From: Actinomycetes bacterium
GTDB taxonomy: Bacteria > Actinomycetota > Acidimicrobiia > Acidimicrobiales > Palsa-688
Direction: 5' to 3'
DNA length: 57,301 nt
NCBI GenBank assembly: GCA_021811865.1
Contig: JAKAQB010000017.1
Coordinates: 1-57,301, forward strand
A program made the translations under genes and the position numbers. How positions within the stretch are numbered: position 1 is the stretch's first letter; every line of letters begins with the position of its first letter. Under the pieces are notes generated by a model. The model was given only the letters and a program-made list of their open reading frames with translations, was not told the DNA's origin and did no database searches. Shown here piece after piece: positions 1 through 8,128 of the stretch.

Positions 1-250
1 CGCCGCCCCGCCGGCCGCCGCCCCGGCCGCCGGCCCGCCGGCCCGTCGCCGCCTGGCGAGGACCCCCGTTCCACGTACTGGCGGGGCAGGACGCCGTCGC
101 CGATGTCGGGCCGCGGCCATCCGGAATGTGACGTCGTATTGCTCGGCACGTCCCGATCTTCACAGGCGCAGGGCTCTCGTGTTGGCAGGGGAAGGTGAAG
201 GCACGGTACGAAAGCCAGGGCAGGGGTGGGCGTCTGGCTCCCGCGGTCGG

Positions 251-262
251 TACGGTACGGAT
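251..262 (+). promoter_or_regulatory. Predicted -10 element, leaderless start of the DPPR synthase gene
   Basis: TACGGT lies at 251-256 and is followed by 6 nt before the GTG at 263. The spacing would place the transcription start on the start codon itself. No Shine-Dalgarno sequence is present. Confidence 0.5.
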
Positions 263-1204
263 GTGACCCGGGCGCTGGCTCCCCGAGCGTTGCCCGCCGG
301 GGGCAGCCGAGCCCCGGGGGCCGGGACGCGCCTGCACGGCCTGGTGGTCACCGCCCGCCCCCGTCATTGGGTGAAGAACGTGCTCCTCTTCGCCGCTCCC
401 GGCGCGGCCGGCGTGCTCGGCCAGGCCGGGCCGCTGGCGCGTGCCGCTCTGGCGTTCGTGGCGTTCTGCGCCGTGTCGAGCGGGACGTACTTCGCCAACG
501 ACGCCCTCGACGCCGAGGCCGACCGGGCCCACCCCGTGAAGCGGGACCGCCCGGTGGCGGCCGGTCTCATCAGTCCTGCCGCCGCCCTGGCCGTCGCCGC
601 GGCCCTGGTGGCGGCGGGCACGGCGCTGGCGGCGGCGGTGTCGTGGCGGCTCGCCGTCGTCGTCGGCGTGTACATCGTGGTGCAGGCCGCCTACAACATC
701 AAGCTGAAGCACCTCGCCGTGTGGGACCTGTCCTGCGTAGCCTCCGGGTTCGTCATCCGGGCGGTCGCTGGTGGGGTGGCTGCCGCTGTGCCGGTCTCGC
801 AGTGGTTCCTCATCGTCGCCACCTTCGGCAGCCTGCTCATGGTCACCGGCAAGCGACTGGCCGAGCAGCTCGAGCTCGGAGACGACGGCGCCACCCACCG
901 CCGGACCCTCCAGCAGTACAGCGCCGGGTTCCTCAGGACGGTGCTCGCCATCTCCTGCGGCGGGATGATGCTCGGTTACGGCCTGTGGGCCTTCGACCTG
1001 CAGACCGCCCACCGCCATCATGCCGACCCGCTGTGGTTCGAGCTGTCGATCGTTCCCATGCTGATCGCCGTGCTGCGCTACACCTTCCTCGTCGAGCAGG
1101 GCCACGGGGCGCGGCCGGAGCGGCTGGCGTTCTCGGACCGCTCCCTGCAGGTGCTCGGCGTCGTCTGGCTCGCCTTGTTCACCACCGGCGTGTATGCCCA
1201 CTGA
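263..1204 (+). CDS. Decaprenyl-phosphate phosphoribosyltransferase (UbiA family)
   Basis: A 313-residue integral membrane prenyltransferase of the UbiA superfamily. It is predicted to move 5-phosphoribose from PRPP onto decaprenyl phosphate, the first committed step toward the arabinose donor of the cell wall. Visible features are the N-terminal RPRHWVKN segment, the Asp-rich motif [13 protein letters not shown] with a following KRDRPVAAG, a second conserved YNIKLKH segment, and about eight hydrophobic spans. An upstream ATG at 128 is open, but residues before the GTG at 263 look non-conserved, and a -10-like hexamer sits 6 nt before that GTG, so 263 is preferred. The gene overlaps dprE1 by 11 bp and heads a three-gene operon with dprE1 and dprE2. 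The Mycobacterium tuberculosis equivalent is Rv3806c (ubiA). Confidence 0.87.
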   Translation: MTRALAPRALPAGGSRAPGAGTRLHGLVVTARPRHWVKNVLLFAAPGAAGVLGQAGPLARAALAFVAFCAVSSGTYFANDALDAEADRAHPVKRDRPVAAGLISPAAALAVAAALVAAGTALAAAVSWRLAVVVGVYIVVQAAYNIKLKHLAVWDLSCVASGFVIRAVAGGVAAAVPVSQWFLIVATFGSLLMVTGKRLAEQLELGDDGATHRRTLQQYSAGFLRTVLAISCGGMMLGYGLWAFDLQTAHRHHADPLWFELSIVPMLIAVLRYTFLVEQGHGARPERLAFSDRSLQVLGVVWLALFTTGVYAH

Positions 1205-2594
1205 GCTCTCGCCGCCCCCCGAGCTGCTGTCGGGGTGGGGCCGCACCGCCCCTTCCGCCGCCGCCGTCGTCCGCCCCCGCTGCCGGGAGGAGGCGGCCGC
1301 GGCCGTGGCGTCCGCCGGCGGGCGGGGGCTCGTGGCCCGCGGCCTCGGCCGCAGCTACGGCGACGCCGCCCAGTGCGCCGGGGGCGTCGTGCTCGACCTG
1401 ACCGCCCTGGACCGGATCCTCGAGGTCGACGTCGAAGGGGCCGTGGCGCGCGTCGAGGCGGGCATCAGCCTGGACCAGCTCATGCGCAGCCTGGTCCCGC
1501 TCGGCCTGTGGCCGGTCGTGACGCCCGGCACCCGCCAGGTGACCGTCGGTGGTGCCATCGCCTCCGACATCCACGGCAAGAACCACCACCGGGACGGTAC
1601 CTTCGCTGCCCACGTACGCTCCATGGTTCTAGCCACCCCCGCCGCCGGCGTCGTGACCGTCGGCCCGGACGACGACGGGGAGCTGTTCTGGGCGACGGCG
1701 GGCGGGATGGGCCTCACCGGCGCCGTGCTGGAGGCGACCATCGGCCTGCTCCCGGTAGAGACGGCATACGTCAAGGTCGACACCGAGAGGCTGGCCGACC
1801 TCGACGCCCTCCTCGCCCGCATGGTCGAGGCAGACGCCACCCACCGCTACTCCGTGGCGTGGGTGGACTGCCTGGCGCGCGGCGCCGAGCTCGGCCGCTC
1901 CGTGCTCGACGTCGGCGACCACGCCGGCGCAGATGACCTCCCAGCCGGGTGGCGTGCCCGCCCCGAGGCCCGGCGGTTCTCTCCCCGCTCCCGCTTTTCC
2001 GCCCCGCCGGCGGTGCCCGGCAGGCTGCTCAACCGCTGGAGCGTCGCCGCCTTCAACGAGCTGTGGTATCGCAAGGCCCCTCGCCGGGCGGAGGGCCACC
2101 TCGTGCCGCTGGCCGCCTACTTCCACCCCCTCGACGCGGTCCGGGACTGGAACCGGCTGTACGGGCCGCCCGGCTTCGTGCAGTACCAGCTCGTCGTGCC
2201 AGACGGGGCCGAGGCGACGGTGAGGGCGGCGCTGGAGGCGTTCTCCGCTGCCCGGGCCGCTTCCTTCCTGGCGGTGCTGAAGCGCTTCGGCCCGGCCAAC
2301 CCCGGTCCCCTGTCGTTCCCCCGTGCCGGCTGGACGCTCGCCCTCGACCTGCCGGCGACGGCGCCGGGACTGGCGGCGCTGCTCGACGGCCTCGACGAAC
2401 AGGTCGTCGCCGCCGGCGGGCGCGTCTACCTCAGCAAGGACGCCCGGCTGCGCCCCGACCTCCTCGCGCAGATGTACCCGCGGCTGCCAGCGTGGCGGCG
2501 GGTCCGCGACCGCGTCGACCCGCATCGGCGGCTGCGCTCCGACCTCGACCGTCGCCTCGGCCTTTCTGCCCCGCCGCTGGGGGCGGCGGCATGA
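1194..2594 (+). CDS. dprE1: Decaprenylphosphoryl-beta-D-ribose oxidase (DprE1-like)
   Basis: A 466-residue FAD-dependent oxidoreductase of the VAO/PCMH fold. It oxidises the 2'-OH of decaprenylphosphoryl-ribose to the keto intermediate that DprE2 reduces. The N-terminal FAD-binding domain shows GLGRSYGD and the GKNHH segment that in mycobacterial DprE1 holds the conserved flavin-contacting histidine. The C-terminal part has the typical KDARL...MYPRL...[11 protein letters not shown] ending. At the position of M. tuberculosis Cys387, the residue that benzothiazinones modify, this protein has Ala383 within the segment GWTLALDLP. The start ATG overlaps the end of the upstream synthase, and the stop overlaps dprE2 as ATGA, so translation is coupled across the operon. 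Confidence 0.88.
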   Translation: MPTELSPPPELLSGWGRTAPSAAAVVRPRCREEAAAAVASAGGRGLVARGLGRSYGDAAQCAGGVVLDLTALDRILEVDVEGAVARVEAGISLDQLMRSLVPLGLWPVVTPGTRQVTVGGAIASDIHGKNHHRDGTFAAHVRSMVLATPAAGVVTVGPDDDGELFWATAGGMGLTGAVLEATIGLLPVETAYVKVDTERLADLDALLARMVEADATHRYSVAWVDCLARGAELGRSVLDVGDHAGADDLPAGWRARPEARRFSPRSRFSAPPAVPGRLLNRWSVAAFNELWYRKAPRRAEGHLVPLAAYFHPLDAVRDWNRLYGPPGFVQYQLVVPDGAEATVRAALEAFSAARAASFLAVLKRFGPANPGPLSFPRAGWTLALDLPATAPGLAALLDGLDEQVVAAGGRVYLSKDARLRPDLLAQMYPRLPAWRRVRDRVDPHRRLRSDLDRRLGLSAPPLGAAA

Positions 2595-3358
2595 GGGACG
2601 CTCTCGGCGCAGTGCAGACCGTCCTCGTCCTCGGCGGTGCCTCCGAGATCGGCGTGGCGGTGGCAGCGACACTGGCCCGCCCGCGGGGCGCGTCGGTCGT
2701 GCTCGCCGGGCGCCACCCCGCTGCGCTCGCCGACGCCGCCCGCAGCGTCGCTGGGGCCGGGGCGGCGAGGGTCGAGACCATCCCGTTCGACGCCCTCGAC
2801 ACCGACGCCCACGACTCCGTCGTGGAGCGGGCCGCCGCCCTCGTCGGCGATCTCGACGTGGTGGTCCTCGCGTTCGGCGTGCTCGGTGACCAGGCCGCCG
2901 ATGAGGCCGGCGGCGCCGGGGCGGTCCTCGTGGCGCGCACCAACTACGTAGGCGGGATGTCGGCCGGGCTGGCCGCCGCCCGCCGCCTCCGGGCACAGGG
3001 CCACGGGACGCTCGTCGTGCTCTCCTCCGTCGCCGGCGAGCGGGTCAGGCGTGCCAACTTCGTGTACGGCTCGTCCAAGGCCGGCCTCGACGGCTTCGCC
3101 CTCGGTCTCGGCGACGCCCTGGTCGGCTCCGGCGCGCGGGTGCTCGTCGTCCGTCCCGGGTTCGTCCGGGGCCGGATGGCCGCCGGCAGGAAGCCGGCGC
3201 CGCTGGCGACGACCCCGCAGGCCGTCGCCGCCGCCACCGCCGCCGCCCTCGCCTCCGGGCGGGAGGTCATCTGGGTCCCGGGCGGGCTGAGGTGGTTGTT
3301 CGCCGCCCTGCGCCACCTGCCGCGGCCGCTGTGGCGACGGCTGCCCATGGGCGGCTGA
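2591..3358 (+). CDS. dprE2: Decaprenylphosphoryl-2-keto-ribose reductase (DprE2-like SDR)
   Basis: A 255-residue short-chain dehydrogenase/reductase. The cofactor loop reads GGASEIG near residue 15 in place of the common TGxxxGIG. The active site shows [22 protein letters not shown], giving the Ser and YxxxK of the family. In the DprE1/DprE2 pair this enzyme reduces the 2-keto intermediate with NAD(P)H to give decaprenylphosphoryl-arabinose. The assignment to DprE2 rather than a generic SDR rests on the 4-bp ATGA overlap with dprE1. The C-terminal [24 protein letters not shown] stretch is amphipathic and resembles the membrane-associated tail of DprE2 proteins. Confidence 0.85.
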   Translation: MRDALGAVQTVLVLGGASEIGVAVAATLARPRGASVVLAGRHPAALADAARSVAGAGAARVETIPFDALDTDAHDSVVERAAALVGDLDVVVLAFGVLGDQAADEAGGAGAVLVARTNYVGGMSAGLAAARRLRAQGHGTLVVLSSVAGERVRRANFVYGSSKAGLDGFALGLGDALVGSGARVLVVRPGFVRGRMAAGRKPAPLATTPQAVAAATAAALASGREVIWVPGGLRWLFAALRHLPRPLWRRLPMGG

Positions 3359-3422
3359 GGGCCGGGCCCGCTGCCACCACAGCCGGCCGCCACCCCGGCC
3401 CGTCGGGGGCGCCAGCGCCTTC

Positions 3423-3463
3423 TGTGAGTGAAAACGTCACACCCTGTGCACTTTTCACTCACA
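3423..3463. terminator. Long perfect inverted repeat between convergent genes
   Basis: Twelve-base arms TGTGAGTGAAAA (3423-3434) and TTTTCACTCACA (3452-3463) flank a 17-nt loop. The loop holds a second small inverted repeat, CACA/TGTG. It sits in the 165-bp gap between the 3' ends of dprE2 (+) and the decarboxylase gene (-). A bidirectional terminator is the simplest reading. The A/T bases are on the loop side of the stem rather than after it, so it is not a textbook intrinsic terminator. Confidence 0.5.
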
Positions 3464-3523
3464 CTTCCACCCGCCAGCGCGCCGCCGCCCGCATCCGGGC
3501 GGGGTCGCGGACGTCCGCTGCGA

Positions 3524-4903
3524 TCACCAGGCGGCGGCCGCGAGGGCCTCGACGCGGGCCTGGAGCTCGTCGAGCCAGTCCTCGTGCTGGGGTTTCATGA
3601 GCACGCTGCGGAGGATCGTGACCTCGGCGGGCGCCGGCCCGAGGTCGGGGTGGCGTGCAGCGAACGACGGGCCGTCGATGCGGAGCGTGCTCAGCCACAC
3701 CGGGTCGGGTCCGACCATCCCGTCGGCGAGGATGCGCTGCGCAGCGGCCGTGACCCGTCGAGGATCGGCGGCTTTCCCCACTGGCAGGTAGGTGACGATG
3801 TCCAGCTCCGGAGGAGCGTGCAGCCGCAGCCGCCTGCTGCCCTCCAGCCGCGCCGCCCACCCCTCGGCAGCGCGCCGGCTGGCCGCCAGGATCGGCCCGA
3901 TGCCCCGGTCGGCCTGCAGCGGCAGCACCCGCAGGGTCAGCCACAGCGCCGCCGCCGCCGCCCCCGCCCGTGAGCACTCCAAGCTGATCTCCCCCAGGTG
4001 AAGCTCCTCGGAGGTGAAGTAGGTGTACGGCGAGTCGTGGTGGTACAAGGCGCCCACCCCCGGGTCAGCGAACAGCACGGCGCCGCACCCGTAGGGCTGC
4101 AGCCCGTGCTTGTGCGGGTCGACGACCACCGAGTCGGCCCCGGCGACGGCCCGCAGCGAAGCGGCCGTTGACCGCGCCAGCAGGTCGTCCCACGCCAGCA
4201 GCGCGAAGAAACCGCCGTAGGCCGCGTCCACGTGGACCCTCACCCCGTAGCGCTCCCGCAGGTCGAGGGCGCCGGCGACGTCGTCTACGGCTCCGAGCCC
4301 CGTCGTCCCAGCCGTGACCACCAGGGTGCCGACGTCACCCTGCCGGCACGCCTCTTCGGCGGCGCCCATGTCGATGCGGCCGTCGGCGTCCACCGCGACC
4401 ACCGTCGCCGGCACACCGAGCACCTGGCACATCCGGCCGTGGGTGTAGTGGGCGTTGGCCCCGTACGCCACGCGCAGGCCCGGGCGCAGCTCCCGGCCCA
4501 CCCACAGCGCCTCCAGGTTGGCGATGGTGCCGCTCGAGGTGAGGTGCCCGAGGCAGGGCCGGGGGAGGTGCAGCATGGCCGCCAGCTCGGCCACCACCTC
4601 CTTCTCCATGGCCGAGGTGACCGGGCCCCCGTCGAGGGCGTGGTTGTTGGGGTTCACGAGCAGCGCCGCCACGTAGCCGGCGACCGCCACCGGGTGGGGC
4701 GGCTCGAGCATCTGACCGGCGAAGCGCGGATGGAAGAAGGGGAAGTTGCCGTCCATCCGCTGCCCGAACTCGGCCCACGCCTCCGCAAACGCTCCAGCGT
4801 CCACCTCAAGGGCGGGGTGGGTCGGGTTGCCGCCCCACCGCCCCTGCCAGGCCGCGATCAGCTCGTGCGCCTGGGCGAGGAGCCGGTCAACCGGCGGCGT
4901 CAT
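3524..4903 (-). CDS. PLP-dependent group II decarboxylase (tyrosine/aspartate decarboxylase-like)
   Basis: A 459-residue fold-type I PLP enzyme of the pyridoxal-dependent decarboxylase family. The cofactor-contacting segment VHVDAAYGG and the Schiff-base lysine motif DSVVVDPHKHGLQPYG are clear, as is the SSGTIANLEAL phosphate-binding segment. It probably decarboxylates an aromatic or acidic amino acid; the substrate cannot be told from sequence alone. The open frame runs upstream to 5200, but that part is the Fur gene in another frame, so the ATG at 4903 is chosen. It overlaps the end of the fur gene by 17 bp and is likely co-transcribed with it. A second, different decarboxylase of the family lies at 22237-23583. 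Confidence 0.8.
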   Translation of the reverse strand: MTPPVDRLLAQAHELIAAWQGRWGGNPTHPALEVDAGAFAEAWAEFGQRMDGNFPFFHPRFAGQMLEPPHPVAVAGYVAALLVNPNNHALDGGPVTSAMEKEVVAELAAMLHLPRPCLGHLTSSGTIANLEALWVGRELRPGLRVAYGANAHYTHGRMCQVLGVPATVVAVDADGRIDMGAAEEACRQGDVGTLVVTAGTTGLGAVDDVAGALDLRERYGVRVHVDAAYGGFFALLAWDDLLARSTAASLRAVAGADSVVVDPHKHGLQPYGCGAVLFADPGVGALYHHDSPYTYFTSEELHLGEISLECSRAGAAAAALWLTLRVLPLQADRGIGPILAASRRAAEGWAARLEGSRRLRLHAPPELDIVTYLPVGKAADPRRVTAAAQRILADGMVGPDPVWLSTLRIDGPSFAARHPDLGPAPAEVTILRSVLMKPQHEDWLDELQARVEALAAAAW

Positions 4904-5333
4904 CGTCTCCCGATCCGGTGACGGACCCCCCGGCGGTGCACGGCCCGCAGGTCCCGACGATCTCCACGGTGTGGCGGATCTCGCCGAAGCCGTGGCCGGC
5001 GGCGACGCGCTCGGCCCACCGCTCCACCTCCGGCCCCTCGATCTCGACCGTCCGCCCGCACTCCCGGCACACCAGGTGGTGGTGGTGGCCGCCCGTCTGG
5101 CAGCGCCGGTAGAGGGTCTCGCCGTCATCGGCGCGCACGGCGTCGACCTGCCCGGCGTCCGCCAACGCCCGCAACTGGGTGTAGACGGTCGTGAGGCCAA
5201 CGTTCTGGCCCCGGTCCCGCAACTCGCCGTACAGATCCTGGGCGGAGTGGAAGCCGTCGACCGACTCGAGCAGGGCCGCGAGGGCTCGCTTCTGGCGGGT
5301 CGAGCGCTCCTGGGGCGAGCGGCGGGAGCTCAT
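4887..5333 (-). CDS. zur: Fur-family metalloregulator, probably Zur
   Basis: A 148-residue winged-helix regulator. The DNA-binding half carries RSTRQKRALAALLE and GLTTVYTQLRAL. The dimerisation half has the His cluster GGHHHHLVCRECG and a C-terminal CGPC pair, giving the CxxC...CxxC structural zinc site of Fur proteins. Its position next to a znuABC-type importer makes zinc sensing (Zur) the likely role; that is inference. The start is taken at ATG 5333, with GATGCT 6 nt before it. An upstream ATG at 5387 is possible but would add a non-conserved extension. The gene diverges from the importer. Confidence 0.8.
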   Translation of the reverse strand: MSSRRSPQERSTRQKRALAALLESVDGFHSAQDLYGELRDRGQNVGLTTVYTQLRALADAGQVDAVRADDGETLYRRCQTGGHHHHLVCRECGRTVEIEGPEVERWAERVAAGHGFGEIRHTVEIVGTCGPCTAGGSVTGSGDDDAAG

Positions 5334-5345
5334 CGCACCAGCATC
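5334..5345 (-). promoter_or_regulatory. Predicted -10 element of the fur/zur gene
   Basis: Reading the minus strand, GATGCT (5345-5340) is followed by 6 nt and then ATG. The first base departs from TANNNT, but A2 and T6 are kept, as in other starts in this window. Confidence 0.35.
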
Positions 5346-5390
5346 CGGCACGGCGTCACAGCCGGTCAAGACAATCCGCATCCGCATCCG

Positions 5391-5420
5391 TAACCATTTC
5401 TGGTAGCTTACCGGTAATGG
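5391..5420 (+). promoter_or_regulatory. znuA promoter with overlapping inverted repeats (candidate Zur operator)
   Basis: TAGCTT (5404-5409) ends 7 nt before the znuA ATG and is the likely -10. It is embedded in the inverted repeat GGTA-GCT-TACC, itself nested between CCATT and AATGG arms. A symmetric site covering the -10 just upstream of a zinc importer is what a Zur repressor would use, but it does not closely match the known actinobacterial Zur box. Confidence 0.4.
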
Positions 5421-6424
5421 GTTCCGACAAGATCGCCGCCGGGAGGAGCGAGGTGGGCCGGCAGGTCGCGCTGATGGTCAAAGGTCGCAGGAGGGGAGGC
5501 GCCCGCCGCCTCCTCGCGGCACTCGCTGCTTCGGGCGTCCTTGCCGGCACCCTGGCCGGCTGCGGCGGCGCCCCCTCGGCAGCGCCCGGCCCGGCGAAGC
5601 GGATCCTCGTCGTGGCCGGCGAGAACCAGTACGGCAACGTGGCAGCGCAGGTCGGTGGGCGCTGGGTGAAGGTCGACTCGGTCGAGTCGAACCCGTCCGT
5701 CGATCCACACACCTACGAGCCCAGCCCCGCCGTCGCGTCCGAGGTGGCCGCCGCCCGGTTGGTGATCCAGAACGGGGTCGGATACGACCCGTTCCTCAAC
5801 CGCCTGGAGTCGGCCAGCTCGGGGGCGCACCGCCGGGTGATCGATGTCCAGGAGCTCCTCGGGCTGTCGGCGAGCACGCCTAACCCCCACCTCTGGTACG
5901 ACCCCCGCACCATGCCGGCCGTGGCCGACGCGATCGCCACCGACCTCGGGCGGATCTCACCGGCGCACGCCGCCCAGTTCACTGCCGCCGCCGCCCGCTT
6001 CGTCGCCGCTCTCGCTCCGTGGAACCGGGCCATCACCGCCTTCCGCCACGGCCACCCCGCTGCGACGGCGGTGAGCACCGAACCCGTGGCCGACTACCTG
6101 CTGTCGGCCATGGGGATAGCCAACCTCGCCCCGTTCCGGTTCCAGGCGGACGTGATGAACGGCGTCGACCCGACGCCACAGGACATCGGCCTCATGAGGC
6201 GGCTGCTCGCCCAGCACCGGGTGGACTTCCTGGCCTACAACGAGCAGGTCGTCGACCCGCTCACCGCCTCCCTGCGCTCCGCCGCCGTGCACGCCGGCGT
6301 CCCCGTCGTCGCTGTGTACGAGACCATGCCCGTTCCCGGCTACGACTACCAGACCTGGATGCTCGCCGAGACCCACGCCATCGCCCGGGCGGTCACGCAG
6401 CGGGCCTCCACCACCCACCTGTGA
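5417..6424 (+). CDS. znuA: Zinc ABC transporter substrate-binding lipoprotein (ZnuA-like)
   Basis: A 335-residue metal-binding lipoprotein of the cluster 9 (ZnuA/TroA) family that captures Zn2+ (possibly Mn2+) outside the membrane. An Arg-rich start and the hydrophobic LLAALAASGVLAGTLAGC segment end in a lipobox with Cys at about residue 49. Conserved metal-site surroundings are visible: VDPHTYEPSP, NPHLWYDP, and a later EPVADYLL. The His-rich loop typical of some ZnuA proteins is absent. ATG 5417 is used because of the -10-like TAGCTT 7 nt upstream; ATG 5474 is the alternative and would give a shorter signal peptide. The stop overlaps the ATPase start as GTGA. Confidence 0.83.
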   Translation: MGSDKIAAGRSEVGRQVALMVKGRRRGGARRLLAALAASGVLAGTLAGCGGAPSAAPGPAKRILVVAGENQYGNVAAQVGGRWVKVDSVESNPSVDPHTYEPSPAVASEVAAARLVIQNGVGYDPFLNRLESASSGAHRRVIDVQELLGLSASTPNPHLWYDPRTMPAVADAIATDLGRISPAHAAQFTAAAARFVAALAPWNRAITAFRHGHPAATAVSTEPVADYLLSAMGIANLAPFRFQADVMNGVDPTPQDIGLMRRLLAQHRVDFLAYNEQVVDPLTASLRSAAVHAGVPVVAVYETMPVPGYDYQTWMLAETHAIARAVTQRASTTHL

Positions 6425-7257
6425 ACCCTGACGTGAGCGTGCTTCCCGCCGGCGCCGTCGGATCCCCGTCCCCTCCTGGGGACGGGGATCCCGTCCTCGC
6501 CGTGGAGGGGGTCAGCGTCTCTTTGGGCGGCCGCGCCATCCTCGACCACGTCGGCTTCACGGTCGCCGCCGGCACGTTCACGGGACTGATCGGTCCCAAC
6601 GGCGCAGGCAAGACCACGCTGCTGCGGGTCGTGCTCGGCCTGCTGCGCCCGGCGACGGGGCGGGTGCTGCTCGCCGGACAGACGCCCGGCGGCCGGGGAT
6701 CCTCGGTCGGCTACGTGCCCCAGAAGGTGTCGCTCGACCCGGACCTGCCGTTGCGCGCCCGCGACCTCGTCGCCCTCGGCCTGGACGGCAACCGCTTCGG
6801 GCTCAGGCGACGGTCGGCCGACCAACGCGCGCTGGTCGACGATGCGCTGGCTGCGGTCGGCGCCGACCGCTTCGCCGGCGCCCGCGTCGGGCGGCTGTCG
6901 GGGGGCGAGCAGCAGCGCGTCCTCATCGCCCACGCCCTCGTCGCCCGCCCCCGGCTGCTGCTCCTCGACGAGCCGCTCGCCAACCTGGACCTCCGCAGCG
7001 CCCAGGACGTGGTCGCCCTGCTCCGCTCCGTCACAACCGACGACGGTGTCGCCGTGCTGCTCTCCGCCCACGAGATGAACGCCCTGCTGCCCGTCACCGA
7101 CCGCGTCGTGTACCTGGCCGCTGGCCGGGCGGTGAGCGGCACCGTCGATGAGGTCATCCGCAGCGACGTGCTCTCCGCCCTCTACGGCCAGCCGATCGAC
7201 GTGCTGCGCTTCGCCGGCCGGGTGCTCGTCGTCGCTGGCGAGCCGGCCGGGCGCTGA
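6421..7257 (+). CDS. znuC: Zinc ABC transporter ATP-binding protein (ZnuC-like)
   Basis: A 278-residue ABC ATPase energising the importer. Walker A is GPNGAGKTT, the Q-loop is VGYVPQK, the signature is LSGGEQQR, Walker B is LLLLDEP, and the switch His lies in LSAHEM. The start is the GTG at 6421, which overlaps the znuA stop by 4 bp. An in-frame GTG at 6433 is the alternative. The N-terminal roughly 20 residues, rich in Pro and Gly, precede the conserved domain. Two permease genes follow directly. Confidence 0.87.
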   Translation: MNPDVSVLPAGAVGSPSPPGDGDPVLAVEGVSVSLGGRAILDHVGFTVAAGTFTGLIGPNGAGKTTLLRVVLGLLRPATGRVLLAGQTPGGRGSSVGYVPQKVSLDPDLPLRARDLVALGLDGNRFGLRRRSADQRALVDDALAAVGADRFAGARVGRLSGGEQQRVLIAHALVARPRLLLLDEPLANLDLRSAQDVVALLRSVTTDDGVAVLLSAHEMNALLPVTDRVVYLAAGRAVSGTVDEVIRSDVLSALYGQPIDVLRFAGRVLVVAGEPAGR

Positions 7258-7260
7258 GCC

Positions 7261-8118
7261 GTGCACACCCTGTTCGCCCCGGGGCTATTCGCCAGCGCGC
7301 AGGTCCGCACGGCCCTGGCGGTCGGCGGGGTCGTGGCCGTGGTGTCGGCCGTGGTCGGCGTGCTCACCGTCGTGCGCGGGCAGAGCTTCGCCGGCCACGC
7401 CCTCACCGAGTCGGCGGCGACCGGCGGGGCCGGCATGTACCTCGCCGGTGTCAACCCGCTGGTCGGCTTCGTCGCCGGGGCGGTCGCCGGCGCCGCCTCC
7501 ATGCAGGCGGTCGGGGTGCGCAACCTCCGCGGCCGGGACCTGGCGACCGGGATCGTGCTCGGCGCGTCGATCGGGCTGGCGGCGCTGTTCCTGTACCTGG
7601 ACACGACGGTGGTGGCGGCGACGGGAGCGACGCAGCAGATCCTTTTCGGGTCGATCTTCGCCACCGCTCCCGGCACGGTGGTGCTCGTGGCCGGTTTTGG
7701 CGCCGGGGCGGTCCTGATCGTCGCGGTCGTGGCCCGGCCGCTGCTGCTCAGCTCCCTCGACCCCGACATCGCCGCCGCCCGGGGGGTCCCGGTGCGGCTC
7801 GTGGCCGCCGCCCACATGCTCGCCCTGGCCCTTGCCGTCGGGCTCTCGTCCGTGGCGGTCGGCGCCATCTTGTCCACCGCCCTGCTGGTCGGGCCGGCAG
7901 CGGCGGCGCTGCGCATCACCGCCCGGCTCGGCCGGGCCGTGGCCATCGCCTCCGCCGTGGGAGTGGGCTCCACCTGGGCCGGCGTGGTGCTCTCCTACGA
8001 CAGCGCCACCTGGTTTGCCGGCGGCAACGGCATCCCGGTGAGCTCACTCATCGTGGGCGTCGTCATCGTTGCCTACCTCGCCACCGGCACGGCCGTCCGC
8101 CTCGTTCCACGGCGGTAG
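7261..8118 (+). CDS. znuB: Zinc ABC transporter permease 1 (ZnuB-like)
   Basis: A 285-residue ABC-3 family membrane protein with about eight hydrophobic segments. It carries the family's early GQSFAGHALTESAATGGAG cytoplasmic loop and a later DPDIAAARGVPVRL coupling segment. It starts with GTG 3 nt after the ATPase stop. It is followed 10 nt later by a second permease gene of the same family, so the transporter may use a heterodimeric membrane unit instead of the homodimer of classical ZnuB. Confidence 0.82.
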   Translation: MHTLFAPGLFASAQVRTALAVGGVVAVVSAVVGVLTVVRGQSFAGHALTESAATGGAGMYLAGVNPLVGFVAGAVAGAASMQAVGVRNLRGRDLATGIVLGASIGLAALFLYLDTTVVAATGATQQILFGSIFATAPGTVVLVAGFGAGAVLIVAVVARPLLLSSLDPDIAAARGVPVRLVAAAHMLALALAVGLSSVAVGAILSTALLVGPAAAALRITARLGRAVAIASAVGVGSTWAGVVLSYDSATWFAGGNGIPVSSLIVGVVIVAYLATGTAVRLVPRR

Positions 8119-8128
8119 GGCTGCCGCC

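Noticed and set aside
1..127. Possible C-terminal end of a gene at the left edge
   Set aside because: Several frames are open and all are rich in Pro, Arg and Ala with no motif. I cannot support a call.
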